Shown in pieces: positions 1 to 6,433 of a DNA stretch of 7,896 bases. Every line of letters starts with the position of its first letter. The stretch's first letter is position 1. The translations under genes were made by a program, and so were the position numbers. The stretch is from TMED14 sp965657195. GTDB taxonomy: Bacteria; Bacteroidota; Bacteroidia; Flavobacteriales; Schleiferiaceae. The notes under the pieces are model-generated. The model did not search any database. It was not told the DNA's origin and was given only the letters and a program-made list of their open reading frames with translations. Where the stretch lies: positions 1 to 7,896 of the forward strand of contig CBFHNK010000073.1 of the NCBI GenBank assembly GCA_965657195.1, written 5' to 3'.

Positions 1-1753
1 CTTGAATGACTTTACCGCCGGGTCCGATGACACCGCCAATGAAGTTCTTTGGAATTTCAAGACGCACCATTTTAGGAGCGTGGGGCTTCAACTCAGCGCG
101 AACGTTTGGCATGGCCTCAAGCATTTTGCCGAGGATGTGCGCGCGTCCTTCGCGGGCTTGGTTCAGGGCTTGCTCCATGATTTCGAAGCTGAGGCCTTGA
201 ATTTTGATGTCCATCTGGCACGCAGTAATGCCGTTGGCAGTACCCGTTACCTTGAAGTCCATGTCGCCGAGGTGGTCTTCGTCACCCAAGATGTCGCTCA
301 GTACGGCGAACTTGCCCGTTTCGGGGTTGGTGATGAGGCCCATTGCGATTCCGCTCACCGGACGGGTGATGGGAATACCTGCGTCCATAAGGGCGAGGGT
401 TCCGGCACATACCGTGGCCATTGAGCTTGATCCATTTGACTCGAGAATGTCAGAAACCACGCGAATGGTGTAGGCATTTTCGGCCGGAATCATCATTTTC
501 AAGGCGCGCTGGGCGAGGTTACCGTGGCCGATTTCGCGGCGGCTGGTTCCGCGCAGCATACGCGCTTCACCCGTTGAGAACGGAGGGAAGTTGTAGTGCA
601 GGTAGAAGCGCTCGTCACCCATGTAGGTGGCTGCGTCGATGCGGTTGCTGTCCAAGGCCGTACCCAGGGTAACGGTCGTGAACGACTGCGTTTCGCCGCG
701 CGTAAACAGAGCACAACCGTGCGGGCCAGGAAGCACGTCAGTTTCGCACCAAATGGGGCGAATGTCGGTGGTGCTGCGGCCGTCGAGGCGGGTTCCGTTT
801 TCAAGAATTTGGTTGCGCATCGCGTGGTACTCTACCTCGTGGTAGTAAACCTTGGCGAGTGAACCGTACTGAGCCAGTTCTTCTTCAGTCAAGGTCGCGG
901 CAAATGCCGTGTAAACCTCTTTGAAGGCGGCGCTGCGCTCGGCTTTGTTGGTGAGCTTGCGTCCGGCAACTTCGAATGCACCTGCGTAGGTGGCATCCCA
1001 TACGCGCTTCTTGAGGTCGGCGTTGTGGGTCTCGTGGCTGTAGGTGCGCTTGGGGTTTGCGCCTTCGACCTGAGCGGCGAGGGCAAGCTGTGCAGCAACC
1101 TGAACTTTGATGGCTTCGTGGGCGACGCGAATGGCCTCAAGCATTTCGGCTTCAGACACTTCGTTCATTTCACCTTCAACCATCACTACGCTGTCAGCTG
1201 AGGCACCGATCATCATTTCGATGTCTGCGCTCTCTAGGGCTTCGGGGCTTGGGTTGATGACAAATTCGCCGTTGATGCGGGCAACGCAGACTTCAGAGAT
1301 GGGTCCGTTGAACGGAACATCACTTACCGCAAGCGCGGCAGAGGCGGCAAGGCCAGCAAGGCTGTCGGCAGCAACTTCTTGGTCGAACGACAGCAAAGTG
1401 ATGATGACTTGAGTCTCAGCGTGGTAGTCCTCAGGAAAGAGGGGGCGAAGTACGCGGTCAACCAGACGGGCCACGAGGATCTCGCGGTCGCTTGGGCGGC
1501 CTTCGCGCTTCAAGAATCCGCCTGGAACGCGTCCAGCTGATGCGAATTTCTCTTTGTATTCGACGGTCAGCGGCATGAAGTCCACACCTTCGCGGGCTTC
1601 AGGTGCTGAAACGACGGTTGCCAAAAGGGCGGTTCCGCCGCAGCGAACCAGGACCGATCCATCGGCCTGGCGGGCCATGCGGCCCGTTTCAATAGTGATG
1701 GTACGACCATCGGGGAGTGCGATCTCTTGGATCACGGGTAGGGGAGCTTTCAT
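1..1753 (-). CDS. pnp: Polyribonucleotide nucleotidyltransferase (PNPase), 3' end cut by window edge
   Basis: Phosphorolytic 3'-to-5' exoribonuclease of cytoplasmic RNA turnover, normally a trimer. The frame is open from the ATG at 1753 to the left edge, giving 584 of the roughly 700 or more residues usual for the family. Visible in order: first RNase PH domain (from about residue 14, with the FLKREGRPSD segment; K82-R83 stand where E. coli has the R79-R80 loop), helical linker, second RNase PH domain with R405-R406 in RREIGHG and the catalytic segment DEDHLGDMDFK (D493, D499 and K501 match E. coli D486, D492 and K494 at a constant offset of 7), then the start of the KH domain with its GPGG loop at 577-580. 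The rest of KH and the S1 domain lie outside. All catalytic residues are present, so the gene is cut by the window and not broken. It lies 95 nt downstream of rpsO, the common bacterial order. I found no -7 box in that gap, so it probably depends on read-through from rpsO. Identification is secure. Confidence 0.97.
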   Translation of the reverse strand, partial: MKAPLPVIQEIALPDGRTITIETGRMARQADGSVLVRCGGTALLATVVSAPEAREGVDFMPLTVEYKEKFASAGRVPGGFLKREGRPSDREILVARLVDRVLRPLFPEDYHAETQVIITLLSFDQEVAADSLAGLAASAALAVSDVPFNGPISEVCVARINGEFVINPSPEALESADIEMMIGASADSVVMVEGEMNEVSEAEMLEAIRVAHEAIKVQVAAQLALAAQVEGANPKRTYSHETHNADLKKRVWDATYAGAFEVAGRKLTNKAERSAAFKEVYTAFAATLTEEELAQYGSLAKVYYHEVEYHAMRNQILENGTRLDGRSTTDIRPIWCETDVLPGPHGCALFTRGETQSFTTVTLGTALDSNRIDAATYMGDERFYLHYNFPPFSTGEARMLRGTSRREIGHGNLAQRALKMMIPAENAYTIRVVSDILESNGSSSMATVCAGTLALMDAGIPITRPVSGIAMGLITNPETGKFAVLSDILGDEDHLGDMDFKVTGTANGITACQMDIKIQGLSFEIMEQALNQAREGRAHILGKMLEAMPNVRAELKPHAPKMVRLEIPKNFIGGVIGPGGKVIQ

Positions 1754-1794
1754 CTTCTCAATTGCGAATTAATGGGGCCTCGTTTAGGAACAGC

Positions 1795-1823
1795 AAAAGG
1801 CAACCCTTTTGGGGATTGCCTTT
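1795..1823 (-). terminator. Hairpin with T-run between rpsO and pnp (terminator or attenuator)
   Basis: Read on the minus strand, the arm AAAGGCAA-(U)-CCC pairs with GGG-UUGCCUUU around a short A-rich loop, leaving one bulged U. The 3' arm ends in TTTT. It begins 25 nt after the rpsO stop and ends 41 nt before the pnp start. The shape fits an intrinsic terminator, though the T-run is short, so partial read-through into pnp is likely. E. coli also has a terminator between rpsO and pnp, so a tunable attenuator here is a reasonable inference. Confidence 0.7.
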
Positions 1824-1848
1824 GCGTATAAATCGTTCGAAAACGACC

Positions 1849-2118
1849 TTACTTACGGAGGCCGAGTTTTTCGACAATCGCACGGTAGCGGTTAATCTCA
1901 GTGCTATGCAAGTAGTCCAGAAGGCTACGGCGCTTGCCGACCAAGCGAACTAGTGAACGCTCGGTGTTAAAATCCTTACGGTTCTTCTTCAAGTGCTCCG
2001 TAAGGTGGTTGATACGATAGGTAAATAGTGCGATTTGGCCTTCAGCCGTTCCGGTATCTTCAGAAGATTTGCCGTGTGTGGCGAAGATTTCGCGCTTCTT
2101 TTCAGAATTTAGGTACAT
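1849..2118 (-). CDS. rpsO: Small ribosomal subunit protein uS15
   Basis: Primary 16S rRNA-binding protein of the small-subunit platform, also part of an intersubunit bridge. The 89 residues equal the usual family length. The S15 signature is clear: the HGKSSEDTGTAEGQIALFT segment near residues 15-33, RINHLTEHLKKNRKDF in the central helix, and the conserved VGKRRSLLDYL segment followed by the INRYR motif near the C-terminus. The wording closely resembles flavobacterial S15. The ATG at 2118 gives the standard MYLNSEKK start. The gene has its own putative promoter (2174-2181) and a structured leader, and is followed by a terminator-like hairpin and then pnp. S15 represses its own mRNA in several bacteria, so the leader hairpins may matter. 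Identification is secure. Confidence 0.98.
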   Translation of the reverse strand: MYLNSEKKREIFATHGKSSEDTGTAEGQIALFTYRINHLTEHLKKNRKDFNTERSLVRLVGKRRSLLDYLHSTEINRYRAIVEKLGLRK

Positions 2119-2124
2119 GCCTTA

Positions 2125-2137
2125 ATCGTTTTTCGAT
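2125..2137 (-). promoter_or_regulatory. Small stem-loop just before the rpsO start codon
   Basis: On the minus strand, ATCG and CGAT form a 4-bp stem around an A5 loop. The stem ends 6 nt before the rpsO ATG, so it would sit in the ribosome-binding region. It is short and weak alone, but together with the stronger upstream hairpin (2154-2170) the leader would hold two stem-loops. A role in S15 autoregulation is inference only. Confidence 0.35.
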
Positions 2138-2153
2138 GTTTGTGCTGTAATGT

Positions 2154-2170
2154 TCCTCGACGTTCGAGGA
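2154..2170 (-). promoter_or_regulatory. Perfect 7-bp hairpin at the 5' end of the rpsO leader
   Basis: A perfect inverted repeat with arms TCCTCGA and TCGAGGA around a 3-nt loop. It starts three bases after the -7 box of the putative rpsO promoter, so it would form the very 5' end of the mRNA. Such a structure could stabilise the transcript or be part of an S15-binding leader. Because the repeat is symmetric at DNA level, a protein operator is the other option. The sequence shows the structure, not its function. Confidence 0.55.
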
Positions 2171-2173
2171 CTG

Positions 2174-2181
2174 CAAAGATA
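2174..2181 (-). promoter_or_regulatory. Bacteroidota-type promoter -7 box for rpsO
   Basis: TATCTTTG on the minus strand fits the Bacteroidota -7 consensus TAnnTTTG and is followed by CAG. A T-rich stretch lies directly upstream. No convincing TTG-type -33 element is present at the usual spacing. The expected transcript start is near 2166-2170, giving a leader of about 50 nt before the rpsO ATG. This separates rpsO-pnp from fbaB-accD. Confidence 0.65.
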
Positions 2182-2205
2182 CGAAAAATACCGACGCTCC
2201 CGACG

Positions 2206-3072
2206 CTAGGCCTCGGCCGGAGCTTCGTTGCGCACCGCGCGCAGCCACATTGCAATGCTCTGCTTGAGGTTGCGGCGCTCCGAAATTTGGTCGACAAATC
2301 CGTGCTCGAGTAAGAATTCAGAGGTCTGAAATCCTTCGGGAAGGTCCTTGCCAATCGTCTCTTTGACCACGCGCGGACCGGCAAAACCGATCAGGGCGCC
2401 GGGTTCCGCAATGTGAATGTCGCCAAGCATCGCAAACGAAGCTGTGACACCGCCAGTGGTCGGGTCAGTGAGTACCGAAACATAGGGAAGCCCCGCGTCG
2501 TCGAGCTGCGCCAATTTGGCTGAAGTCTTGGCCATCTGCATCAGTGAGTAGGCTGCCTCCATCATACGGGCGCCGCCTGATTTACTGATCATGATAAAGG
2601 GCTGTCTGTTCAGGCGGGCGTGGTCGATCGCGCGCGCAATCTTTTCGCCAACCACAGACCCCATGGATCCGCCAATGAACTTGAAGTTCATGGCCGCAAT
2701 GGTCACGGGCATGCCGTCGAGGTTGCCGGTTCCGCTGGTGAGTGCGTCCGTCAAGCCCGTCTTGGCGCGGGTGGCCTTGAGGCGGTCGCTGTAGGCTTTG
2801 GTGTCGACAAATTTGAGCGGATCAGCCGAAACCAAGTTGGCGTCGAGCTCAGTGTACGCGCCACCGTCAAACAAGAAACTGAAGTACTCTGCCGCGTCGA
2901 TGCCGTTGTGGTGGCCGCAGTTGCCGCATACCCAAAGCTTTGCTTCGTGTTCGTCAATGTCGACCATCACCTTGCACTTGGGGCACAGGTGCCACAAGCC
3001 GTCGGGGCTGTCTTTTTTTTCTTCGGTCGGAGTCGTAATCGACTCCCCCTTGCGGTGAAACCATTCTGACAT
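2206..3072 (-). CDS. accD: Acetyl-CoA carboxylase carboxyltransferase subunit beta
   Basis: Beta subunit of the acetyl-CoA carboxylase carboxyltransferase, which works with AccA to move the carboxyl group from biotin to acetyl-CoA, the committed step of fatty-acid synthesis. The product has 288 residues, normal for AccD. The N-terminal four-cysteine zinc ribbon is complete (C30, C33, C49, C52). The crotonase-like core follows, with GGSMGSVVGEK at 134-144, SGGARM at 165-170 and TDPTTGGVTASFA at 202-214. The frame stays open 23 codons further upstream, but that extension overlaps fbaB and is not AccD-like. MSEWFHRKGE is the typical family start, so the ATG at 3072 is chosen. It starts 10 nt after the fbaB stop and is probably co-transcribed and translationally coupled with it. 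accA is not in the window. Identification is secure. Confidence 0.97.
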   Translation of the reverse strand: MSEWFHRKGESITTPTEEKKDSPDGLWHLCPKCKVMVDIDEHEAKLWVCGNCGHHNGIDAAEYFSFLFDGGAYTELDANLVSADPLKFVDTKAYSDRLKATRAKTGLTDALTSGTGNLDGMPVTIAAMNFKFIGGSMGSVVGEKIARAIDHARLNRQPFIMISKSGGARMMEAAYSLMQMAKTSAKLAQLDDAGLPYVSVLTDPTTGGVTASFAMLGDIHIAEPGALIGFAGPRVVKETIGKDLPEGFQTSEFLLEHGFVDQISERRNLKQSIAMWLRAVRNEAPAEA

Positions 3073-3082
3073 AGGGCGCAGA

Positions 3083-4141
3083 TTAGGCGATCGTGATCGA
3101 CTCGTCCAAGTACACGTCCTGAATGGTGCGGAGCAGTTCAATGCCCTCGTTCATCGGACGCTGAAACGCCTTGCGCCCCAAGATGAGGCCTTGTCCACCT
3201 GCGCGCTTGTTGATGACCGCAGTTGCTACGGCCTCGCTGAGGTCGCTGGCACCTTTGGACTCTCCGCCCGAGTTGATCACGCCCACGCGGCCTGCGTAGC
3301 TGTTGAGCACTTGGTAGCGCGTGAGGTCAATGGGGTGGTCGCTGCTGAGGTCGGTGTAGACTTTGGGGTGGGTCTTGCCGTGCTTGGTCGCGTTGTATCC
3401 GCCGTTGTTGGTGGGGAGCTTCTGCTTGATAATGTCTGCCTGAATGGTCACGCCCAGGTGAATGGCCTGGCCCGTGAGGTCTGCTGAGGTGTGGTAGTCC
3501 ACGCCGTCTTGCTTGAATCCGCTGTTGCGGGTGTAGGTCCACAGTACGGTGGCCATGCCGAGCTCGCGGGCGCGCTCAAAGGCCTCTGCGACCTCGAGCA
3601 GCTGGCGGCGCGACTCTTCGGCGCCAAAGTACACGGTGGCTCCGATGGCTACGGCGCCCATGTTCCATGCGTCTTCCACGCTTCCGTACATCGTTTGGTC
3701 GTACTGGTTGGGCATCGACAAGAACTCGTTGTGGTTGATTTTAACCATAAAAGGAATCTTGTGGGCGTACTTGCGGCTCAGCATCGCGAGGCCGCCAAAA
3801 GTTGAGGCTACGGCGTTGCAGTCGGCTTCGATGGCGAGCTTCACAATGTTCTCGGGATCGAAGTAGATTGGGTTGGGGGCGAAGCTGGCTCCGGCGCTGT
3901 GCTCGACGCCTTGGTCTACCGGTAGGATGCTGAGGTAGCCTGAGTTGCCCAAGCGACCGGTTCCGTACAGCGACTGAAGGGCGCGAAGGGTGGGATTGTT
4001 GCGGTTGCTCGAGATGAAGTAGTCGTCGACAAACTTGGGCGAGGGCAGGTGCAGGTCTTCTTTGCGGACTTTGGTGCACGTGTGCTTGAGAAGGTAGTCG
4101 GCTTGATCGCCGAGCAGGCTAACGATACGGTCGGAGGCCAT
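3083..4141 (-). CDS. fbaB: Fructose-bisphosphate aldolase class I (FbaB/DhnA type)
   Basis: Schiff-base aldolase that interconverts fructose 1,6-bisphosphate with dihydroxyacetone phosphate and glyceraldehyde 3-phosphate in glycolysis and gluconeogenesis. The 352-residue product is similar to E. coli FbaB along its whole length. Shared blocks are GYLSILPVDQGVEHSAGASF (68-87), MGAVAIGATVYFG (161-173), DGVDYHTSADLTGQ (212-225), and a C-terminal stretch with INKRAGGQGLILGRKAF and DVYLD. K239, in ADIIKQK, matches the E. coli Schiff-base lysine K237, consistent with a 2-residue N-terminal offset. No class II zinc-site pattern is seen. It is the first gene of a likely fbaB-accD unit, 23 nt downstream of the end of a TAggTTTG box. 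In many Flavobacteriia I recall a class II fbaA beside accD, so this may be a replacement in place, which is inference from memory. Family assignment is secure. Confidence 0.96.
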   Translation of the reverse strand: MASDRIVSLLGDQADYLLKHTCTKVRKEDLHLPSPKFVDDYFISSNRNNPTLRALQSLYGTGRLGNSGYLSILPVDQGVEHSAGASFAPNPIYFDPENIVKLAIEADCNAVASTFGGLAMLSRKYAHKIPFMVKINHNEFLSMPNQYDQTMYGSVEDAWNMGAVAIGATVYFGAEESRRQLLEVAEAFERARELGMATVLWTYTRNSGFKQDGVDYHTSADLTGQAIHLGVTIQADIIKQKLPTNNGGYNATKHGKTHPKVYTDLSSDHPIDLTRYQVLNSYAGRVGVINSGGESKGASDLSEAVATAVINKRAGGQGLILGRKAFQRPMNEGIELLRTIQDVYLDESITIA

Positions 4142-4168
4142 AAAAACGCTTTAAAAATGGATGAGCTG

Positions 4169-4176
4169 CAAACCTA
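4169..4176 (-). promoter_or_regulatory. Bacteroidota-type promoter -7 box for fbaB-accD
   Basis: TAGGTTTG on the minus strand matches TAnnTTTG exactly and is followed by CAGC, much like the CAG after the rpsO box. It lies in the 102-bp gap between tamL and fbaB. A transcript start near 4162-4165 would give a leader of about 20-25 nt. I see no clear -33 element. It suggests that fbaB-accD is transcribed separately from rpe-tamL. Confidence 0.6.
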
Positions 4177-4195
4177 GGGAAAAATTTCTGCCCCG

Positions 4196-4212
4196 CCCAT
4201 GCTTTAGATGGG
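4196..4212 (-). repeat. Inverted repeat downstream of tamL (possible weak terminator stem)
   Basis: A perfect 5-bp inverted repeat, CCCAT and ATGGG around 7 nt. It sits 31 nt after the tamL stop in the direction of transcription. A TTTTT run follows on the minus strand, but only about a dozen bases after the stem, so it is not a canonical intrinsic terminator. It is the best candidate for the end of the rpe-tamL transcript in this gap. Confidence 0.3.
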
Positions 4213-4243
4213 AAGTTACCCACAGGTTAAGGCAATTAAACGC

Positions 4244-6433
4244 TTAAAACGGGAGGCCAATTGCGATTTGCAGCGCGCTTCGGCGGATTCCCTCAGATGG
4301 GCGCCACCACGCATCGCCCGTGGCGAGTCGACGGGGGTCGTAAACCTGGAGGCCCCAGTCGGCCCGAGCGATGAAAAAGTCAAAGTCATAGCGCAGCCCA
4401 AAACCCATTCCGAGGGCGGTCTGACGCGGCATGCGCAGCAGGTTGAACGACACCGCTTCGCGCAGTTCGGGATTGTCGAGCAGATCCCATTGAGCGGTGG
4501 CGGCATTCGCCGAAGTCAGCCACACGTTGCCGGCGTCGGCAAATACAGCTCCGAAGGTGGATCCGGCGATCGGGAATCGCCACTCGGCTTGACCGAGGAG
4601 TTTGACGGTGCCGGACCCCAAAAAACCCGCGGTGTCAAAGACGGCTTTGGGCAGTGCGCCCGGGCCGATGCGAAAGTTGACCCAGGACCTGAGGTCGTTG
4701 GACCCGCCCGCATAAAACGCCCGTTCAAACGGCGGAAGCCCCGGGCTGTTGGCCAGGGCGTGCAGGTATCCGGCCTGGATGCGCATGGCGCCTTCTCGCC
4801 GTTGGCGTCCGCGAAAGCGCCAGCGGTAGTCGGCTTCGGCGCGCAGGTAGTGCGCGTAGGGCACGTTGGCCACGGTAAAGGGTTGGTCCCGAGCAGACTT
4901 AGTGGCGAGCATTCCGAGGTCAGTTAGGATTCCGGACGTTTCAAACGACCACTCACTTCGGCGCGACCAGCGGCCCTCAGACAGGGTTGGACGCTTGAGC
5001 GACAGCCGCGGTCCGAGAATGAGTACGTCCTGAAAGCCCGATTTGCTTGCCAGCGCTGCATAAAAGGTCGAATCGACCCCGCGCAAGTCCACATAGGTGG
5101 CGTACAATGGTTTGAGGTCCCAAGTCAATCGGTTGGGCGCCTCCCAGTGGTAGTGCAGCTCACCGCTGACCGCCAAGCGGTCAAACTCGCGGCGGTACTG
5201 GCGTCCGAGGGTGAAGTTGGCGCTGCTGCGCGCTTGGTTGCGGCGCACCTTGGGCAACCCGATGAGGTCCGGAACCTCTAGCTGCACGCCCAATTCAAGA
5301 AAGTAGGTGCGAAAGAGCGAGCTGGTGTCGCCCACGGCCACGCCGAGTCCGCCTGCAACCTTGCCGCTCAGTGCTTCGAGGCCCCCAAAGGGGTTGCGGT
5401 CGCGCACTTCGATGGCGGTTTGCAGTCCGTAAATGCCTGAAGTGTTGGTGCCCTCGGTCTCCCACAGCAACCCCACGCGCGGTGCCGGTTTGAGCACCAG
5501 TTCCGCGTCCAAGCTGTCGCCCCTTGGGCTCAGCCGCCACTGCTGGTTTTGGTAGGCATCCAGCCGGCGGAGCCATTCCTGGCTTTGAGTCACCGTCGAC
5601 GCTCGGTAGAGCTCGCCCGACTCAAGCAGGTGAAGGCGGCGAATTCCGCGTGGATTGAGTCCGTAGTTGCTCGAGTCGGCCAGCGTGACGCGCCCAAAGT
5701 GCCATGGTTTGTGCGGCAATTCTTGAGGGCCAAATTCACCGTCGCGCACCCAGTTTTGAATGATCCAGTAGCCGTCGGCGCGGTAGGGGTGGCCGAGCGT
5801 GTCGAGGTCAAAGCCCACGGCCTCGGGTCCGACCGTAAAAAATCCGTGTTCTTTCAAAAATTCGGCAATGCGCTTGCGCTCGGACTCAAGCATGTCGCGC
5901 GAAAGCCGCATTCCCGGAACCAGCAGCGACCCCATACGCAACGTGGCCATCTGGTCTTCAATCGCAGGTGCATACACTTCAGGAACCACCGTACCCAATC
6001 GGGTCGCCTTGCCCCGCTGCAGGTCGAATTTGAGGGTGGTTCCGCGCGGACCCTGCACCACCTCGTGGCCCACCTTCGCAAAGAAGTAGCCCTCTTGGCG
6101 CAGCTTGCGCTCGAGCTGCATGACGGTTTCGGCCACTTTGGCCGTGTCGAGCAGGGCCGGAGCCTCCCCAATATTTTGCAGCCAACGGCCGCGTCGGGTA
6201 GTGGGCTTGCGCGCCCCACGCTGGTACAGCGCCACGTAGGGGTAGCTGCCCAGTACGTTGGTATTGGTCTGTATTTGAATGAGTTCGAGGTACTTGTCGT
6301 CGCTGCGGACTTGCGCTCCCTCAGTGAGTTCGATGCGGCGAATCCAAGTTTGACCCTCGGGCAGCCAGCGCTGGGGGTTGCACGATGCAGCGACGCTAGC
6401 CGCCGCCAGGATGATTAATCCCTTATGCCTCAT
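4244..6433 (-). CDS. tamL: BamA/TamA-family outer-membrane lipoprotein, TamL-like
   Basis: Omp85-superfamily protein of 729 residues, predicted to sit in the outer membrane with periplasmic POTRA domains and a 16-strand barrel. Residues 1-17 form a lipoprotein-type signal peptide (positive start, hydrophobic core, AAS before C18). Residues about 25-320 look POTRA-like. The barrel begins near the EGTNTSG segment at 327-333, which I associate with the Bacteroidota TamL form of TamA. FYAGGSNDLRSW at 573-584 is the loop-6 segment, in LRSW form instead of the usual V/I-R-G-F/Y. FADAGNVW (631-638), GLRYDFDF (679-686) and a C-terminal phenylalanine complete the barrel pattern. The frame extends 51 codons upstream but only through rpe. 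The ATG at 6433 gives the signal peptide and is chosen. It overlaps the rpe 3' end by 11 bp, so the two are probably coupled. No tamB is nearby. A generic BamA-like role is the alternative. The family is sure and the TamL name fairly sure. Confidence 0.88.
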   Translation of the reverse strand: MRHKGLIILAAASVAASCNPQRWLPEGQTWIRRIELTEGAQVRSDDKYLELIQIQTNTNVLGSYPYVALYQRGARKPTTRRGRWLQNIGEAPALLDTAKVAETVMQLERKLRQEGYFFAKVGHEVVQGPRGTTLKFDLQRGKATRLGTVVPEVYAPAIEDQMATLRMGSLLVPGMRLSRDMLESERKRIAEFLKEHGFFTVGPEAVGFDLDTLGHPYRADGYWIIQNWVRDGEFGPQELPHKPWHFGRVTLADSSNYGLNPRGIRRLHLLESGELYRASTVTQSQEWLRRLDAYQNQQWRLSPRGDSLDAELVLKPAPRVGLLWETEGTNTSGIYGLQTAIEVRDRNPFGGLEALSGKVAGGLGVAVGDTSSLFRTYFLELGVQLEVPDLIGLPKVRRNQARSSANFTLGRQYRREFDRLAVSGELHYHWEAPNRLTWDLKPLYATYVDLRGVDSTFYAALASKSGFQDVLILGPRLSLKRPTLSEGRWSRRSEWSFETSGILTDLGMLATKSARDQPFTVANVPYAHYLRAEADYRWRFRGRQRREGAMRIQAGYLHALANSPGLPPFERAFYAGGSNDLRSWVNFRIGPGALPKAVFDTAGFLGSGTVKLLGQAEWRFPIAGSTFGAVFADAGNVWLTSANAATAQWDLLDNPELREAVSFNLLRMPRQTALGMGFGLRYDFDFFIARADWGLQVYDPRRLATGDAWWRPSEGIRRSALQIAIGLPF

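Noticed and set aside
1..1753. pnp as a broken gene because it lacks KH/S1 ends
   Set aside because: The frame is intact to the window edge and all catalytic residues are present; the missing part is outside the window.
2182..2225. Intrinsic terminator after accD
   Set aside because: GCTC/GAGC and CCGA/TCGG can make an interrupted 4+4-bp stem before a T-rich stretch, but the bulge is large, the T-run is not adjacent, and the region doubles as the rpsO promoter.
3073..3141. Upstream extension of accD by 23 codons
   Set aside because: It overlaps the end of fbaB in another frame and is unlike AccD N-termini; the MSEWF start at 3072 is the family form.
5549..6418. Long plus-strand reading frame of 289 codons opposite tamL
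   Set aside because: It is antisense to a well-supported Omp85 gene, has no recognisable domain, and its length is explained by high GC and the codon bias of the opposite strand. The same holds for 4208-4927 and 6378-6995.
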